Shown here: positions 41,006-49,323 of the stretch, in pieces
Layout of the letters: each line of letters opens with the position of its first letter
Numbering within the stretch: position 1 is the stretch's first letter
DNA from: Paractinoplanes durhamensis
GTDB lineage: Bacteria > Actinomycetota > Actinomycetes > Mycobacteriales > Micromonosporaceae
Length of the DNA stretch: 64,000 nt
Assembly: GCF_016862175.1 (NCBI RefSeq)
Contig: NZ_BOML01000039.1
Location: 1 to 64,000 of the forward strand
Reading direction: 5' to 3'
Position numbers and translations under genes: made by a program
Notes under the pieces: generated by a model
The model's input: the letters and a program-made list of their open reading frames with translations, nothing else
Databases searched by the model: none
Told to the model about the DNA's origin: nothing

Positions 41006-41061
41006 GCGCGAGGAGTGAGCGAAGCGAGCCCCGCAGTCGCGAACGGAAGGCGGCGCGGTGA
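41002..41061 (+). CDS. Mini-ORF 1 in the repeat, 19 codons, coupled to the sigma gene
   Basis: GTG 41002 overlaps the sigma stop (GTGA). The frame reads MSARSERSEPRSRERKAAR and stops at TGA 41059-41061, which overlaps the GTG of the second unit. The peptide is highly charged. It may have no function beyond carrying ribosomes across the repeat. Internal GGAAGG lies 9 nt before the next start. Confidence 0.45.
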   Translation: MSARSERSEPRSRERKAAR

Positions 41062-41113
41062 GCGCGAGGAGTGAGCGAAGCGAGCCCCGCAGTCGCGAAC
41101 GGAAGGCGGCGCT
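41002..41113 (+). repeat. Two tandem 56-bp repeats between sigma and anti-sigma genes
   Basis: Bases 41002-41057 and 41058-41113 are identical except at the next-to-last position or so (GCGCG versus GCGCT). The following gene starts with the same GTGAGCGCG, so the first 9 bp occur three times. Each unit begins with GTGA and ends with GGAAGG placed about 9 nt before the next GTG. The length is not a multiple of three, yet translation coupling is kept (see the mini-ORF entries). Confidence 0.95.
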
Positions 41114-41117
41114 GTGA
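41058..41117 (+). CDS. Mini-ORF 2 in the repeat, 19 codons, coupled to the anti-sigma gene
   Basis: GTG 41058 overlaps the stop of mini-ORF 1. The peptide is the same except for a final Leu in place of Arg. Its TGA (41115-41117) overlaps GTG 41114 of the anti-sigma gene, so a ribosome can pass from sigma to anti-sigma by three successive GTGA restarts. Confidence 0.45.
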   Translation: MSARSERSEPRSRERKAAL

Positions 41118-41824
41118 GCGCGGAGCACGACGAGCTGCGGCGACTGCTCGGTGGTTATCTTCTCGGCGGCCTCGACGAGACGGACACCGACCGGCTCGAC
41201 GCCCACCTGCGGGACTGCGACGACTGTCGCGACGAACTCGAGCGCCTGGCCCCCGTACCGGAACTCCTGCAACGCCTGCCGGACGCGCAGCGGACGGCCG
41301 GACACCCGGCGCAACCACCGATCAGCCTGTCCGCCCGCCCCTCGCCGGAGAACGTCGAGGGCCTGCTGCGCCGGATGCGTGCCGAACGCAACCGGGAGCG
41401 GCGGGCAGCCCGAGTTCGCTGGCTGGCCGCGGCGGCCGTGGTGCTGGTCGCGGTGGCCATCGGCGTCGGGGTGATCCGCACCAGCGAGTCCCCGCCGCCG
41501 GCGACGGTGCTGCCCAGCGCCCAGTTGGTGACCGCGCAGTTCGAGGCGGCCGAGGGCAGCGGCCTGTCCGGTCAGGCCGTGCTCACCCCGAAGATGTGGG
41601 GCGTGTCGGTGGCGCTGGATGTGACGAAGCTGCGCGGCGAGGGCCCGTTCCTGTGCGAGGTGCACAACGCCGAGGGCAAGGTCGAGCAGGCGGCGGTGTG
41701 GGGGCCGACGACGAGCGGCAGTGCCAAGGTGATCGGTGCGAGCTCGTTCCAGCTGCGCAACGTCCGCTCGGTGAGCGTCGCCGACACCGACGGCCACGTG
41801 CTCGGCACCGCCCAGCTCGACTAA
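41114..41824 (+). CDS. Anti-sigma factor with zinc-finger (ZAS) domain
   Basis: The 236-residue protein has an N-terminal ZAS domain with the Hx3Cx2C zinc motif HLRDCDDC (about residues 32-39), one membrane segment (WLAAAAVVLVAVAIGVGVI, about 98-116) and an extracytoplasmic domain with PKMWGVSVALDVTKLRGEGP and the closing GHVLGTAQLD, like the RskA C-terminal domain. It should hold the ECF sigma factor at the membrane until a signal triggers release. The 3' end overlaps the convergent permease gene by 4 bp. Confidence 0.92.
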   Translation: MSAEHDELRRLLGGYLLGGLDETDTDRLDAHLRDCDDCRDELERLAPVPELLQRLPDAQRTAGHPAQPPISLSARPSPENVEGLLRRMRAERNRERRAARVRWLAAAAVVLVAVAIGVGVIRTSESPPPATVLPSAQLVTAQFEAAEGSGLSGQAVLTPKMWGVSVALDVTKLRGEGPFLCEVHNAEGKVEQAAVWGPTTSGSAKVIGASSFQLRNVRSVSVADTDGHVLGTAQLD

Positions 41825-42846
41825 CTCACTCTTCGGAGCTTCACCAGGTAGGTCTGCGCGACCACGACCAGGGCCAGGAACGTTCCGCTGATCACCTGCT
41901 GCCAGTTGCTGTTCACGTTGCCGACCTGGTTGATCAGGTTCTGGATGACACCGAGCAGCAGCACGCCCGCGATCGTCCCGGCGATCGTGCCGGCGCCGCC
42001 GGTCAGCAGCGTTCCGCCGATCACCACGGCGGCGATCGCGTCCAGCTCCATGCCGGTGCCGAGCACGGTCACGCCGGAGCCGAGCTTGGCTGCGTTGATC
42101 GCGCCGGCCAGGCCGGCCAGCAGCCCGGACATCACGTAGACCCAGACCTTGGTGCGGTGCACCGCGATCCCCATCAGCGCGGCCGCGTCCGCACTGCCGC
42201 CGACCGCGTAGACCGCGTGCCCGAATCGGGTGCGGGCCAGCAGCACCATGCCGAGCACCACCAGCGCGACGACCAGCCACACCTGGTAGCCGATGTCGAG
42301 GAACGAGCCGTTGCCCAGCCGGCGGAACGCGTCGCTCTTCACCAGAAAGGTCTCGGAACCCTCCGAACTGATCGCCCGCATCAGGCCCCGCGCCCCGAGC
42401 AGCGCCGCCAGGGTCACAATAAAAGGAGCCATTCTTGTGTACGCGATGAGCAGCCCATTGGCGACCCCGATGGCGCCGCAGACGAGCAGTGGGGCCGCGA
42501 ACGCCGCGACGAAGCCGTACTGCGAGGCCCACGCCGCGAGGACCCCGCCGAGCACGTAGAGCGACCCGACCGACAGGTCGATGCCGCCGGTCAGGATCAC
42601 GAAGGTCATCCCGAGCGCGATCAGCATCGGCGGCGCGGCCGCGACCAGGATCGTCCCGGTGTTGTCGAAGCTGCGGAAGTTCGGGAAGGCGGCGAGCGCG
42701 ATCAGCACCACGACGACCAGGACGGCGAGCGCACCCTGCCGCTGCACGGTCCCGACGATCCGGTCGGTGCGCTCGGCCTTGCGGACATCCGCGGCCGCCT
42801 GTTCCGGCGGCGGCGTGGGCGTCTTTGCGGCGATTCCCATGGTCAC
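41821..42846 (-). CDS. Sugar ABC transporter permease, RbsC/YjfF type (second permease)
   Basis: The 341-residue protein has eight to ten membrane segments and the RbsC-family motifs GMTFVILTGGIDLSVGSLYV and AVVIGGTLLTGGAGTIAG. A cytoplasmic N-terminus of about 30 residues precedes the first segment. GTG 42846 overlaps the stop of the first permease gene (GTGA); ATG 42840 is an alternative. It is the last gene of the five-gene furanoside operon. Confidence 0.92.
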   Translation of the reverse strand: MTMGIAAKTPTPPPEQAAADVRKAERTDRIVGTVQRQGALAVLVVVVLIALAAFPNFRSFDNTGTILVAAAPPMLIALGMTFVILTGGIDLSVGSLYVLGGVLAAWASQYGFVAAFAAPLLVCGAIGVANGLLIAYTRMAPFIVTLAALLGARGLMRAISSEGSETFLVKSDAFRRLGNGSFLDIGYQVWLVVALVVLGMVLLARTRFGHAVYAVGGSADAAALMGIAVHRTKVWVYVMSGLLAGLAGAINAAKLGSGVTVLGTGMELDAIAAVVIGGTLLTGGAGTIAGTIAGVLLLGVIQNLINQVGNVNSNWQQVISGTFLALVVVAQTYLVKLRRVS

Positions 42847-43796
42847 CGGGTCTTCCTCTCTCGCGCCACGTAGACCGCGATCAGGATGATGACGGCCTGC
42901 ACCATCTCGGTCGTGGACGGCTGCAGGTTGTGTTTGATCATGGTGGCGATCACCAGTTGCATGAGCAGGGCGCCGGCCACGGTGCCGAGGACGCGCACCC
43001 GGCCGCCGGTGAGCGGGGTCCCGCCGACCACCACCGCGGTGATCGCGGACAACTCGATGAGCAGGCCGACCGCGGAGGCGTCGCTGGACTGGATGCGGGC
43101 CACGCTGAGCAGGCCGGCGATCGAGGCGAGCACCGCGCACACGATGTAGACGGTGATCAGCACCCGTTTGACCGGCAGGCCGGCCAGCTCGGTGGCCGGC
43201 CGGTTGCCACCGATGGCGAGCAGCCGGCGGCCGAAGACGGTGCGCCGTACCAGGAACGCGACCACCAGCACCAGCGCCGCGGCGACCCAGACCAGCACCG
43301 GGATGCCGAGCAGGTCGCCCGAGCCCAGGTAGATCAGGTCGGGGTTGCGGACGTCCTTGAGCTGGCCATGGGTGATCACCACGGCCAGGCCGCGGCCGCC
43401 GACGAAGAGGGCGAGGGTGGCGACGATCGGCTGCAGGCCGACCCGGGCCACAAGTACGCCGTTGATGAACCCGACCGCCACGCCGGCGAGCACCGAGGCG
43501 ATGATCGCGGCTACCACCCCGTACCCCAAATAAAGCGGAATGAGCGCCGCGGCCAGGGCCATCACCGAGCCGACCGATAGGTCGATGCCCTCGGTGCCGA
43601 TCACCAGGGCCATGCCGAGCGCCACGATCACGATCGGCGCCACCTGGATGAGCTGGATGCGCAGGTTGCTCCAGGTCAGGAAGTACGGCGTGAAGAAGAT
43701 GTTGTAGAGCACCAGCAGCAGGATGGCGAGGTAGACGCCGTACTGGGAGAGGCCTTTGAGATTGACGGCCGGGCGGGCCGCGACCTGCGTCGTCAT
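42843..43796 (-). CDS. Sugar ABC transporter permease, RbsC/YtfT type (first permease)
   Basis: The 317-residue membrane protein has GMALVIGTEGIDLSVGSVMA and AVVVGGTPLTGGRVRVLG, the two RbsC-family signatures. The pair of different permeases with one double ATPase is the arrangement of the YtfQRT-YjfF galactofuranose importer. ATG 43796 overlaps the ATPase stop (ATGA). Confidence 0.92.
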   Translation of the reverse strand: MTTQVAARPAVNLKGLSQYGVYLAILLLVLYNIFFTPYFLTWSNLRIQLIQVAPIVIVALGMALVIGTEGIDLSVGSVMALAAALIPLYLGYGVVAAIIASVLAGVAVGFINGVLVARVGLQPIVATLALFVGGRGLAVVITHGQLKDVRNPDLIYLGSGDLLGIPVLVWVAAALVLVVAFLVRRTVFGRRLLAIGGNRPATELAGLPVKRVLITVYIVCAVLASIAGLLSVARIQSSDASAVGLLIELSAITAVVVGGTPLTGGRVRVLGTVAGALLMQLVIATMIKHNLQPSTTEMVQAVIILIAVYVARERKTR

Positions 43797-45304
43797 GCGT
43801 TTCCTCCAGCCGCGATCGTGGCCATCAGGTCCTCGGTGGTCACTTCGGCGCCGGTGAGGACGCCGACGACGACTCCGTCGCGCAGCACCACCACGCGATC
43901 GGCGCCCTCGATCAGCTCCTCGGCGTCCGAGGAGACCAACACGACGCCGAGGCCCTCGGCCGCGAGCTCGTCGATCAGCGACTGGACCTCGGCCTTCGCA
44001 CCGACGTCGATGCCGCGGGTGGGCTCGTCGAGCAGCAGCACCTTGGGGCCGGTGGCGAGCAGCCGGGCCAGCAGCACCTTCTGCTGGTTGCCGCCGGAGA
44101 GGTCGCCGACGAGCTGGTCGGGGCTGGACGCCTTGATCCGCAGCCGGGTCATGTATTTCTCGACGATCGCGTCGATCTTCGAGTCGGAGACCAGGCCGAG
44201 GCGGGAGAGCTGGGGGAGTACGGCGAGGGCGATGTTCTCGCGTACCGAAAGACCGGCGATGATGCCCTCGGCCTTGCGGTCCTCGGGTTGTACGGCGATG
44301 CCGGCCTTGACCGCCCGGACCGTCGTGGGTTTCTTCAGGTCGACGCCGTTGACCTGCACGTCTCCGCTGTCGAGCGGGTAGGCGCCGCCGATCGCCTTGA
44401 TGGTTTCGCTGCGGCCGGCGCCGAGCAGTCCGCCGAGGCCGACCACCTCGCCCGGGCGCACCTCGAAGCTGATGTCGTGCAGCTTGGTCCGGCTGGTCAG
44501 GCCGCTCGCGCGGAGGACCGGCGCGGCGCCGGTGTCGCCGGTCGCCGCGCCGGAAAACGCTGTGGCACCCTCCCGCCGCACCTCGGACATCTCCCGGCCC
44601 AGCATCAGCGAGACCAGCCGGATCCGTTCGAGGTCGGTGAGCTTTCCGGTGTGCACCACCTTGCCGTCGCGCAGAATCGTGACGGCGTCGCAGATCTGGT
44701 AGAGCTCGTCGAGCCGGTGGCTGACGTAGATGATGCCGATGCCCCGGCTGTGCAGGTCGCGGATGACCCCGAAGAGGGTCGCCACCTCGCGCGGTTCCAG
44801 CGACGAGGTGGGCTCGTCCATGATGACCACCTTGGCGTCGATCATCACGGCCCGGGCCAGGGCGACCATCTGCTGCTCGCCGAGGGCGAGGGTGCCGAGT
44901 TGCCGCCGGACGTCGGCGGTGACGCCGTAGCCGGCCAGGATCTCCCGGGCCTCGCGGTGCATCCGGCCCTCGTCGAGCAGGCCCAGCCTGTTCCTCGGCT
45001 CGCGACCGAGGAACAGGTTGTGGGCCACGCTCATCAACGGGACGAGATTGACCTCTTGATAGATCGTGGAGATGCCGGCGTGCTGGGCGTCCATCGGCGT
45101 ACCGAATTGAGCCTTTTGTTGTTGGTATCTGAGCTCGCCGTCGTCCGGCTGATAGACGCCGGTAAGCACCTTGATCAGGGTGGACTTACCGGCGCCGTTC
45201 TCGCCGACGAGAGCGTGCACCTCCCCTTGGTTGAGCGTGAACGACACGTGGTCGAGCGCGCGCACGCCGGGAAAGGTCTTCGAGACGTCGATGACTTCCA
45301 GCAT
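43793..45304 (-). CDS. Sugar ABC transporter ATPase with two nucleotide-binding domains, RbsA/YtfR type
   Basis: The 503-residue protein has two ATPase domains. The first has Walker A GENGAGKST, a degenerate signature LALGEQQMVALARA and Walker B VVIMDEPTSSL. The second has a degenerate Walker A (GLLGAGRSE), signature LSGGNQQKVLLARL and Walker B VLLLDEPTRGID. This asymmetry is normal for RbsA-type proteins. It powers the two permeases encoded downstream; the secreted GH2 gene ends 4 bp upstream. Confidence 0.94.
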   Translation of the reverse strand: MLEVIDVSKTFPGVRALDHVSFTLNQGEVHALVGENGAGKSTLIKVLTGVYQPDDGELRYQQQKAQFGTPMDAQHAGISTIYQEVNLVPLMSVAHNLFLGREPRNRLGLLDEGRMHREAREILAGYGVTADVRRQLGTLALGEQQMVALARAVMIDAKVVIMDEPTSSLEPREVATLFGVIRDLHSRGIGIIYVSHRLDELYQICDAVTILRDGKVVHTGKLTDLERIRLVSLMLGREMSEVRREGATAFSGAATGDTGAAPVLRASGLTSRTKLHDISFEVRPGEVVGLGGLLGAGRSETIKAIGGAYPLDSGDVQVNGVDLKKPTTVRAVKAGIAVQPEDRKAEGIIAGLSVRENIALAVLPQLSRLGLVSDSKIDAIVEKYMTRLRIKASSPDQLVGDLSGGNQQKVLLARLLATGPKVLLLDEPTRGIDVGAKAEVQSLIDELAAEGLGVVLVSSDAEELIEGADRVVVLRDGVVVGVLTGAEVTTEDLMATIAAGGNA

Positions 45305-45307
45305 TCT

Positions 45308-48031
45308 TTACCCCAGTGGAGTCGCGTTGTTCCAGGTCGCGTCGGCGGCGTAGCTGCCCGACGAGTCCCAGGTGTTGCCGCCGCCGTTGGTGGCGATGTA
45401 GACCGCTTCGGCGTAGTGCCGCCAGAAGTAGCCCGGGTAGTTGACCGATTCGAGGGAGATGTTGCTGCCGCTCAGGCCCGGCTGCGCGCAGAAGGTGGCG
45501 TCCTGCTGGAACGTCGTCGTCCCGTCGTTGCTCGCCTTCTGCACCCGGTAGGCGGCGTGCCGCAGGTACTGCCCCGGGTAATTGACCGACTCGAACGTGT
45601 AGCAACTGTTGTCGGCCAGCCCGGCGCGAACCGTGAAGGTGGCGTCCTGACGCTCGGTGAGCGAGCTACCCGTGGTGATCACGTCGGTGCGGGCCAGGCC
45701 GTCCCGGTGCCGCAGGTAGCGGGTGTCGTAGCCGGCCGTGGTGACCCGGAACGACCGGTTCGCCCCGACCGGCAGGTCGGCACCGCTGCGCCACAGCGGC
45801 GTGGTGACCTGCCAGGTCGCGTCGTCATTGAAGGAGCCGCCGGTGTTGGCGTCCATCCAGACCTCGTCGCTGCGGTGCCGCAGGTAGTAACCGGCCATGG
45901 TGGACGCTTCCAGCGAGGTGCCGCCGCCGGAGAGGCCGGACCGGGCGCAGAAGGTGGCGTCGGCGTTGAACGTCGAGCCGCCGTCGTTGGCCTCCTTGTA
46001 GACCCGGTAGGCGCGATGCCGCAGGTATTGACCGGGGAAGTTGCGCGACTCGAACGAGTAGCAGGCGGCGTTGGCCAGCCCGGGTCGCACCCAGAAGGTC
46101 GCGTCCTGCCGTTCCCCCTGAGCGGTGCCGATCACGTCGGTACGGGCCGCACCGGCGGAATGCCGCAGGTAGCGGTTGGTGTAACCGGGCGTGGTCACCC
46201 GGAGCGACACCAGCTTGCCGGTCGACAGCGTCGCGCCGGACGCCGCGCCGAGAACCCGCAGGTTGACCTCGCGCACCCGGGCCAGATCCATCTTGGCGAG
46301 CTGCCGGTCGTACGTGTAGAAGCCGTTGAGCTCTTCCTCCACGTCCGTCGGCTCGGTGTAGACGCTTCCGGACAACCCGCTGCCGTTGATCAGGTCGATC
46401 AGCCGGGCGGTGATCTGGACATATCGGTTGGTCAGCGCATTGCTGTCGGTGAGCCATTCGTAGGCGAACTTGCCGGTGGTCGGCCACTCGTGGCCCGCGG
46501 TGCGCAGACCCAGGCCGCCGTACTCACCATTTACGGCAAATCGGGTGGCGGTCGGTGCACGGCCGATTCCGGGGCCGACGTAGACGTGGTCGTCGATCAC
46601 GTCGCCGTTGCCCGGGTCGGGGTCGGAGTCGCAGCAGTTCGAGCCGGAGTCGTGGTTGACCATCCGGATCGGGTCCCAGCTCTTCACCAGGTCGGCGATC
46701 CGGCCCGCGTCGTACTCGCCCCAGCCCTCGTTGAACGGCACCCACTGGACGATCGACGTGATGCCCTTGTGCTCGTCGACCATCTCCTTGAGTTCCTTCT
46801 CGAACCGGGTGCGCCCGGCCGTCGACGGTTCCCGGCCGCTGGCCAGGGCGGGCATGTCCTGCCAGACCATCAGGCCCAGCCGGTCGGCCCAGTAGAACCA
46901 GCGGTCGTTCTCCACCTTGATGTGCTTGCGGACCATGTTGAAGCCCATGGCCTTCTGCTGCTCGAGGTCGAAGCGCAGGGCGGTGTCGGTCGGCGCGGTG
47001 TAGATGCCGTCCGGCCAGTAGCCCTGGTCGAGGGTGCCGAGCTGGTAGACGAACTTGCCGTTGAGGGTGGGTCGCAGCACTCCGCCGAGCATCGCCTTGC
47101 CGAGCGAGCGCATCCCGAAGTAGCCGCCGACGGTGTCGCCGCTGCTCAGCGTGGCTTTGAGGTCGTAGAGGAACGGGTCGTCCGGGGTCCACAAGTGCGC
47201 ATTCAGCACCTGAATTCGGATATTTCCTCCCACGGCCCCGGTAGCCGTGCCCACGACAGTGCCGCCGCTCAGGACCTGGGCGGTGACCGACTGGCCGGTC
47301 GCGTTGGCCGCCTGCACGACCAGGTCGAGGCCGCCTGCTGCCACGTTGGGGGTGGTGTCCAGGCGGGTGATGCGGGCCGCGTTGGTCGGCTCCAGCCACA
47401 CCGTCTGCCAGATCCCGGACGATGGCGTGTAGAAGATGCCGCCGCGGCTGATCCGCTGCTTGCCGACCGGGATGTCCTGCGTCTCGACCGGGTTCCACGT
47501 CCCGACGATGATCTCGTTCGCGCCGGATTTAAGGGCAGATGTGATGTCGTACGAAAATTTGTCGTACCCGCCCTCGTGGGTGCCGAGCAGCGTGCCGTTG
47601 ACCCAGACCTTCGACTGCCACATCACGGCACCGAAGTTGAGCTGCACGTTCTTGCCGGTCCAGCCGGCCGGGACGGTGAACGTGCGGCGGTAGTAGGCGT
47701 AATCCTGGCGCCGCATGATCCCGGAGAGCGCGCTCTCGATCGGGTACGGCACCAGGATCTCCTCGCCGAGGGTCTGCCCGGTCGGCGGGGTGTTGATGTT
47801 CGAGGAGCCGGCGAACTGCCAGGTGCCGTTGAGGCTCTGCCAGTCGGTGCGGGTGAGCTGCGGCCGGGGATATTCGGGCAGCGGGTTGGTGGTCGAGACC
47901 TGGTTGGTCCACGGGGTGGTCAGCGGCGGCGTCTTGGGGGCGAACGCCGCGGCCGGACCGGTGGTGGCGACCAGGGTGCCGGCCGTGGCGGCCAGCACGA
48001 GGGCGAGGAGTCGTCGGGGATGTGCGGTCAC
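45308..48031 (-). CDS. Secreted glycoside hydrolase family 2 enzyme with two AbfB (CBM42-like) modules
   Basis: The 907-residue protein has a signal peptide (to about Ala29), a GH2 sugar-binding jelly roll (about 55-215), an immunoglobulin-like domain (about 218-305) and a TIM barrel (about 310-590). Glu435 in PFNEGWGEYD is the likely acid/base and Glu503 in NGEYGGLG the likely nucleophile. Two related AbfB beta-trefoil modules follow (about 605-735 and 765-905), each with YLRH repeats; AbfB modules bind arabinofuranose side chains. Beta-galactofuranosidase or arabinofuranoside activity is therefore plausible. AAGGAG precedes GTG 48031. The flanking YtfQRT-like importer supports furanose release and uptake. 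Confidence 0.9.
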   Translation of the reverse strand: MTAHPRRLLALVLAATAGTLVATTGPAAAFAPKTPPLTTPWTNQVSTTNPLPEYPRPQLTRTDWQSLNGTWQFAGSSNINTPPTGQTLGEEILVPYPIESALSGIMRRQDYAYYRRTFTVPAGWTGKNVQLNFGAVMWQSKVWVNGTLLGTHEGGYDKFSYDITSALKSGANEIIVGTWNPVETQDIPVGKQRISRGGIFYTPSSGIWQTVWLEPTNAARITRLDTTPNVAAGGLDLVVQAANATGQSVTAQVLSGGTVVGTATGAVGGNIRIQVLNAHLWTPDDPFLYDLKATLSSGDTVGGYFGMRSLGKAMLGGVLRPTLNGKFVYQLGTLDQGYWPDGIYTAPTDTALRFDLEQQKAMGFNMVRKHIKVENDRWFYWADRLGLMVWQDMPALASGREPSTAGRTRFEKELKEMVDEHKGITSIVQWVPFNEGWGEYDAGRIADLVKSWDPIRMVNHDSGSNCCDSDPDPGNGDVIDDHVYVGPGIGRAPTATRFAVNGEYGGLGLRTAGHEWPTTGKFAYEWLTDSNALTNRYVQITARLIDLINGSGLSGSVYTEPTDVEEELNGFYTYDRQLAKMDLARVREVNLRVLGAASGATLSTGKLVSLRVTTPGYTNRYLRHSAGAARTDVIGTAQGERQDATFWVRPGLANAACYSFESRNFPGQYLRHRAYRVYKEANDGGSTFNADATFCARSGLSGGGTSLEASTMAGYYLRHRSDEVWMDANTGGSFNDDATWQVTTPLWRSGADLPVGANRSFRVTTAGYDTRYLRHRDGLARTDVITTGSSLTERQDATFTVRAGLADNSCYTFESVNYPGQYLRHAAYRVQKASNDGTTTFQQDATFCAQPGLSGSNISLESVNYPGYFWRHYAEAVYIATNGGGNTWDSSGSYAADATWNNATPLG

Positions 48032-48095
48032 GTTCCGCTCCTTCGGGGATGGAGCCGGGGAGGGCAACACAGAGTGACGCGAACGAACATTTACT

Positions 48096-48125
48096 GGCGG
48101 CGGCGCGCTTTCGCGCACCGCCGCC
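48096..48125 (-). terminator. Attenuating hairpin between the binding-protein and GH2 genes
   Basis: GGCGGCGG plus CGCG (48096-48107) pairs with CGCG and CCGCCGCC (48112-48125) with a 2-nt bulge and a 4-nt loop. It lies 6 bp after the binding-protein stop, inside the operon. Such hairpins usually stabilise the upstream mRNA or reduce read-through, giving more binding protein than permease. Confidence 0.7.
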
Positions 48126-48131
48126 GCTATC

Positions 48132-49208
48132 TCAGTACGCGCTTGCGAGGTCCGCCTTGGCGTTGTCCGTGCCGTACTGCCGGTCCTGGATGATGATGTC
48201 TTCCCCGACCGGCTCACCGCCGAAGAACGACTGCGCCGTGGCGAAGGAGAGTGGCCCGAAGCGCGGGTTCGATTCGACGACCGCCGAGGCCCAGCCGTCC
48301 ACAATGGCCTGCACAGCGCCCTTGGTGCCGTCGATCGACACCACCTTCACGTCGCCGGCCTTCTTGCCGGCGCCCTTGAGGGCCGTGATCGCGCCGAGCG
48401 CCATCTCGTCGTTCTCGCCGTAGATCCCGTTGATGTCCGGGTTGGACTGCAGCAGCTGCTCGGTGACTTTCTGCCCGTCCTCGCGAGCGAAGTTGCCCGT
48501 CTGTTCAAAGACGATCTTGATCTCCGGGGCGACCTTGGCGATCTCGTCCTTGAAGCCGCTGGTCCGCAGCGTGGTGACGTTGTTGCCGGGCGCACCGAGC
48601 AGGATGGCCACCTTGCCCTTGTTGCCCATCGCCTTGGCCATCTCGTCGGCGGCGCGTTTGCCCTGCTCAGCGAAGTCCGACCCGATGAAGGTCAGGTAGT
48701 CCTTGCAGGGGGTGGCGTTGATCTTCCGGTCGATCGTGATGATCGGGACCTTCTTGGCCGACGCCTTGGCGAAGACCGAATCCCAGCCGTCCGAGTTGAG
48801 CGGCGCGATCACCAGCAGCTGAACACCCGAGTCGATCATCTGCTCGACGTCGCTGATCTGCTTGTTGAACTGGGAGTTTGCGTTCGTTGTCGTGAGATTC
48901 GTGATGCCGAGCTTGGCCGCTTCGTCCTTGATGGACTGGGTCTCGGCGATGCGGAACGGGTTGGCCTCCTTCTCCGACTGGGAGAAGCCGACCTTGGCCG
49001 TCTTGAGGTCCAGTTTGGTCCCGCCGAACTGGTCGATCGTGCAGGTCGCAGCCCCGGCCGAGGCCGATGCGGCGACCTGGGCGCCGGCCGAGGCCGGTGC
49101 GGCCGAGCCGGTCTTGGAACCGTCGTCCTCGGACTTCGCGCAGGCTCCGGCACCGAGAATAAGCAGGGCCGCACTGAGCGTGACGGCCGTTGGGCGCAAA
49201 AGACTCAT
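48132..49208 (-). CDS. Sugar ABC transporter substrate-binding lipoprotein, YtfQ-like
   Basis: The 358-residue lipoprotein has the lipobox LGAGAC and a Ser/Ala-rich linker. A periplasmic-binding-protein type I (Peripla_BP_4) fold follows: KVGFSQSEKEANPFRIAETQ at the start of the ligand domain, IAPLNSDGWDSV, IIT.DRK-type strand, GAPGNNVTTLRTSGF and GIYGENDEMALGAI. The opening closely resembles YtfQ, the galactofuranose-binding protein. AAGGAG lies 8 nt before ATG 49208. First gene of the operon. Confidence 0.93.
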   Translation of the reverse strand: MSLLRPTAVTLSAALLILGAGACAKSEDDGSKTGSAAPASAGAQVAASASAGAATCTIDQFGGTKLDLKTAKVGFSQSEKEANPFRIAETQSIKDEAAKLGITNLTTTNANSQFNKQISDVEQMIDSGVQLLVIAPLNSDGWDSVFAKASAKKVPIITIDRKINATPCKDYLTFIGSDFAEQGKRAADEMAKAMGNKGKVAILLGAPGNNVTTLRTSGFKDEIAKVAPEIKIVFEQTGNFAREDGQKVTEQLLQSNPDINGIYGENDEMALGAITALKGAGKKAGDVKVVSIDGTKGAVQAIVDGWASAVVESNPRFGPLSFATAQSFFGGEPVGEDIIIQDRQYGTDNAKADLASAY

Positions 49209-49262
49209 GATTTGTGCTCCTTAGCGGTGATGAGACATCGGGGAGTAACCGCCTGGAAACAC

Positions 49263-49292
49263 ATTCACGCACTATCGAACTTTTCCTGTCAA
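49263..49292 (-). promoter_or_regulatory. Promoter of the furanoside operon
   Basis: On the minus strand, TTGACA (complement of 49287-49292) is a perfect -35 box, followed after 18 bp by GTGAAT (complement of 49263-49268) as a weak -10. The binding-protein ATG is about 54 bp downstream. A weak -10 would suit an activated promoter. I see no clear operator. Confidence 0.55.
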
Positions 49293-49323
49293 GGACGCAC
49301 GCGGTAACGTCCAGTTCGGAAAA

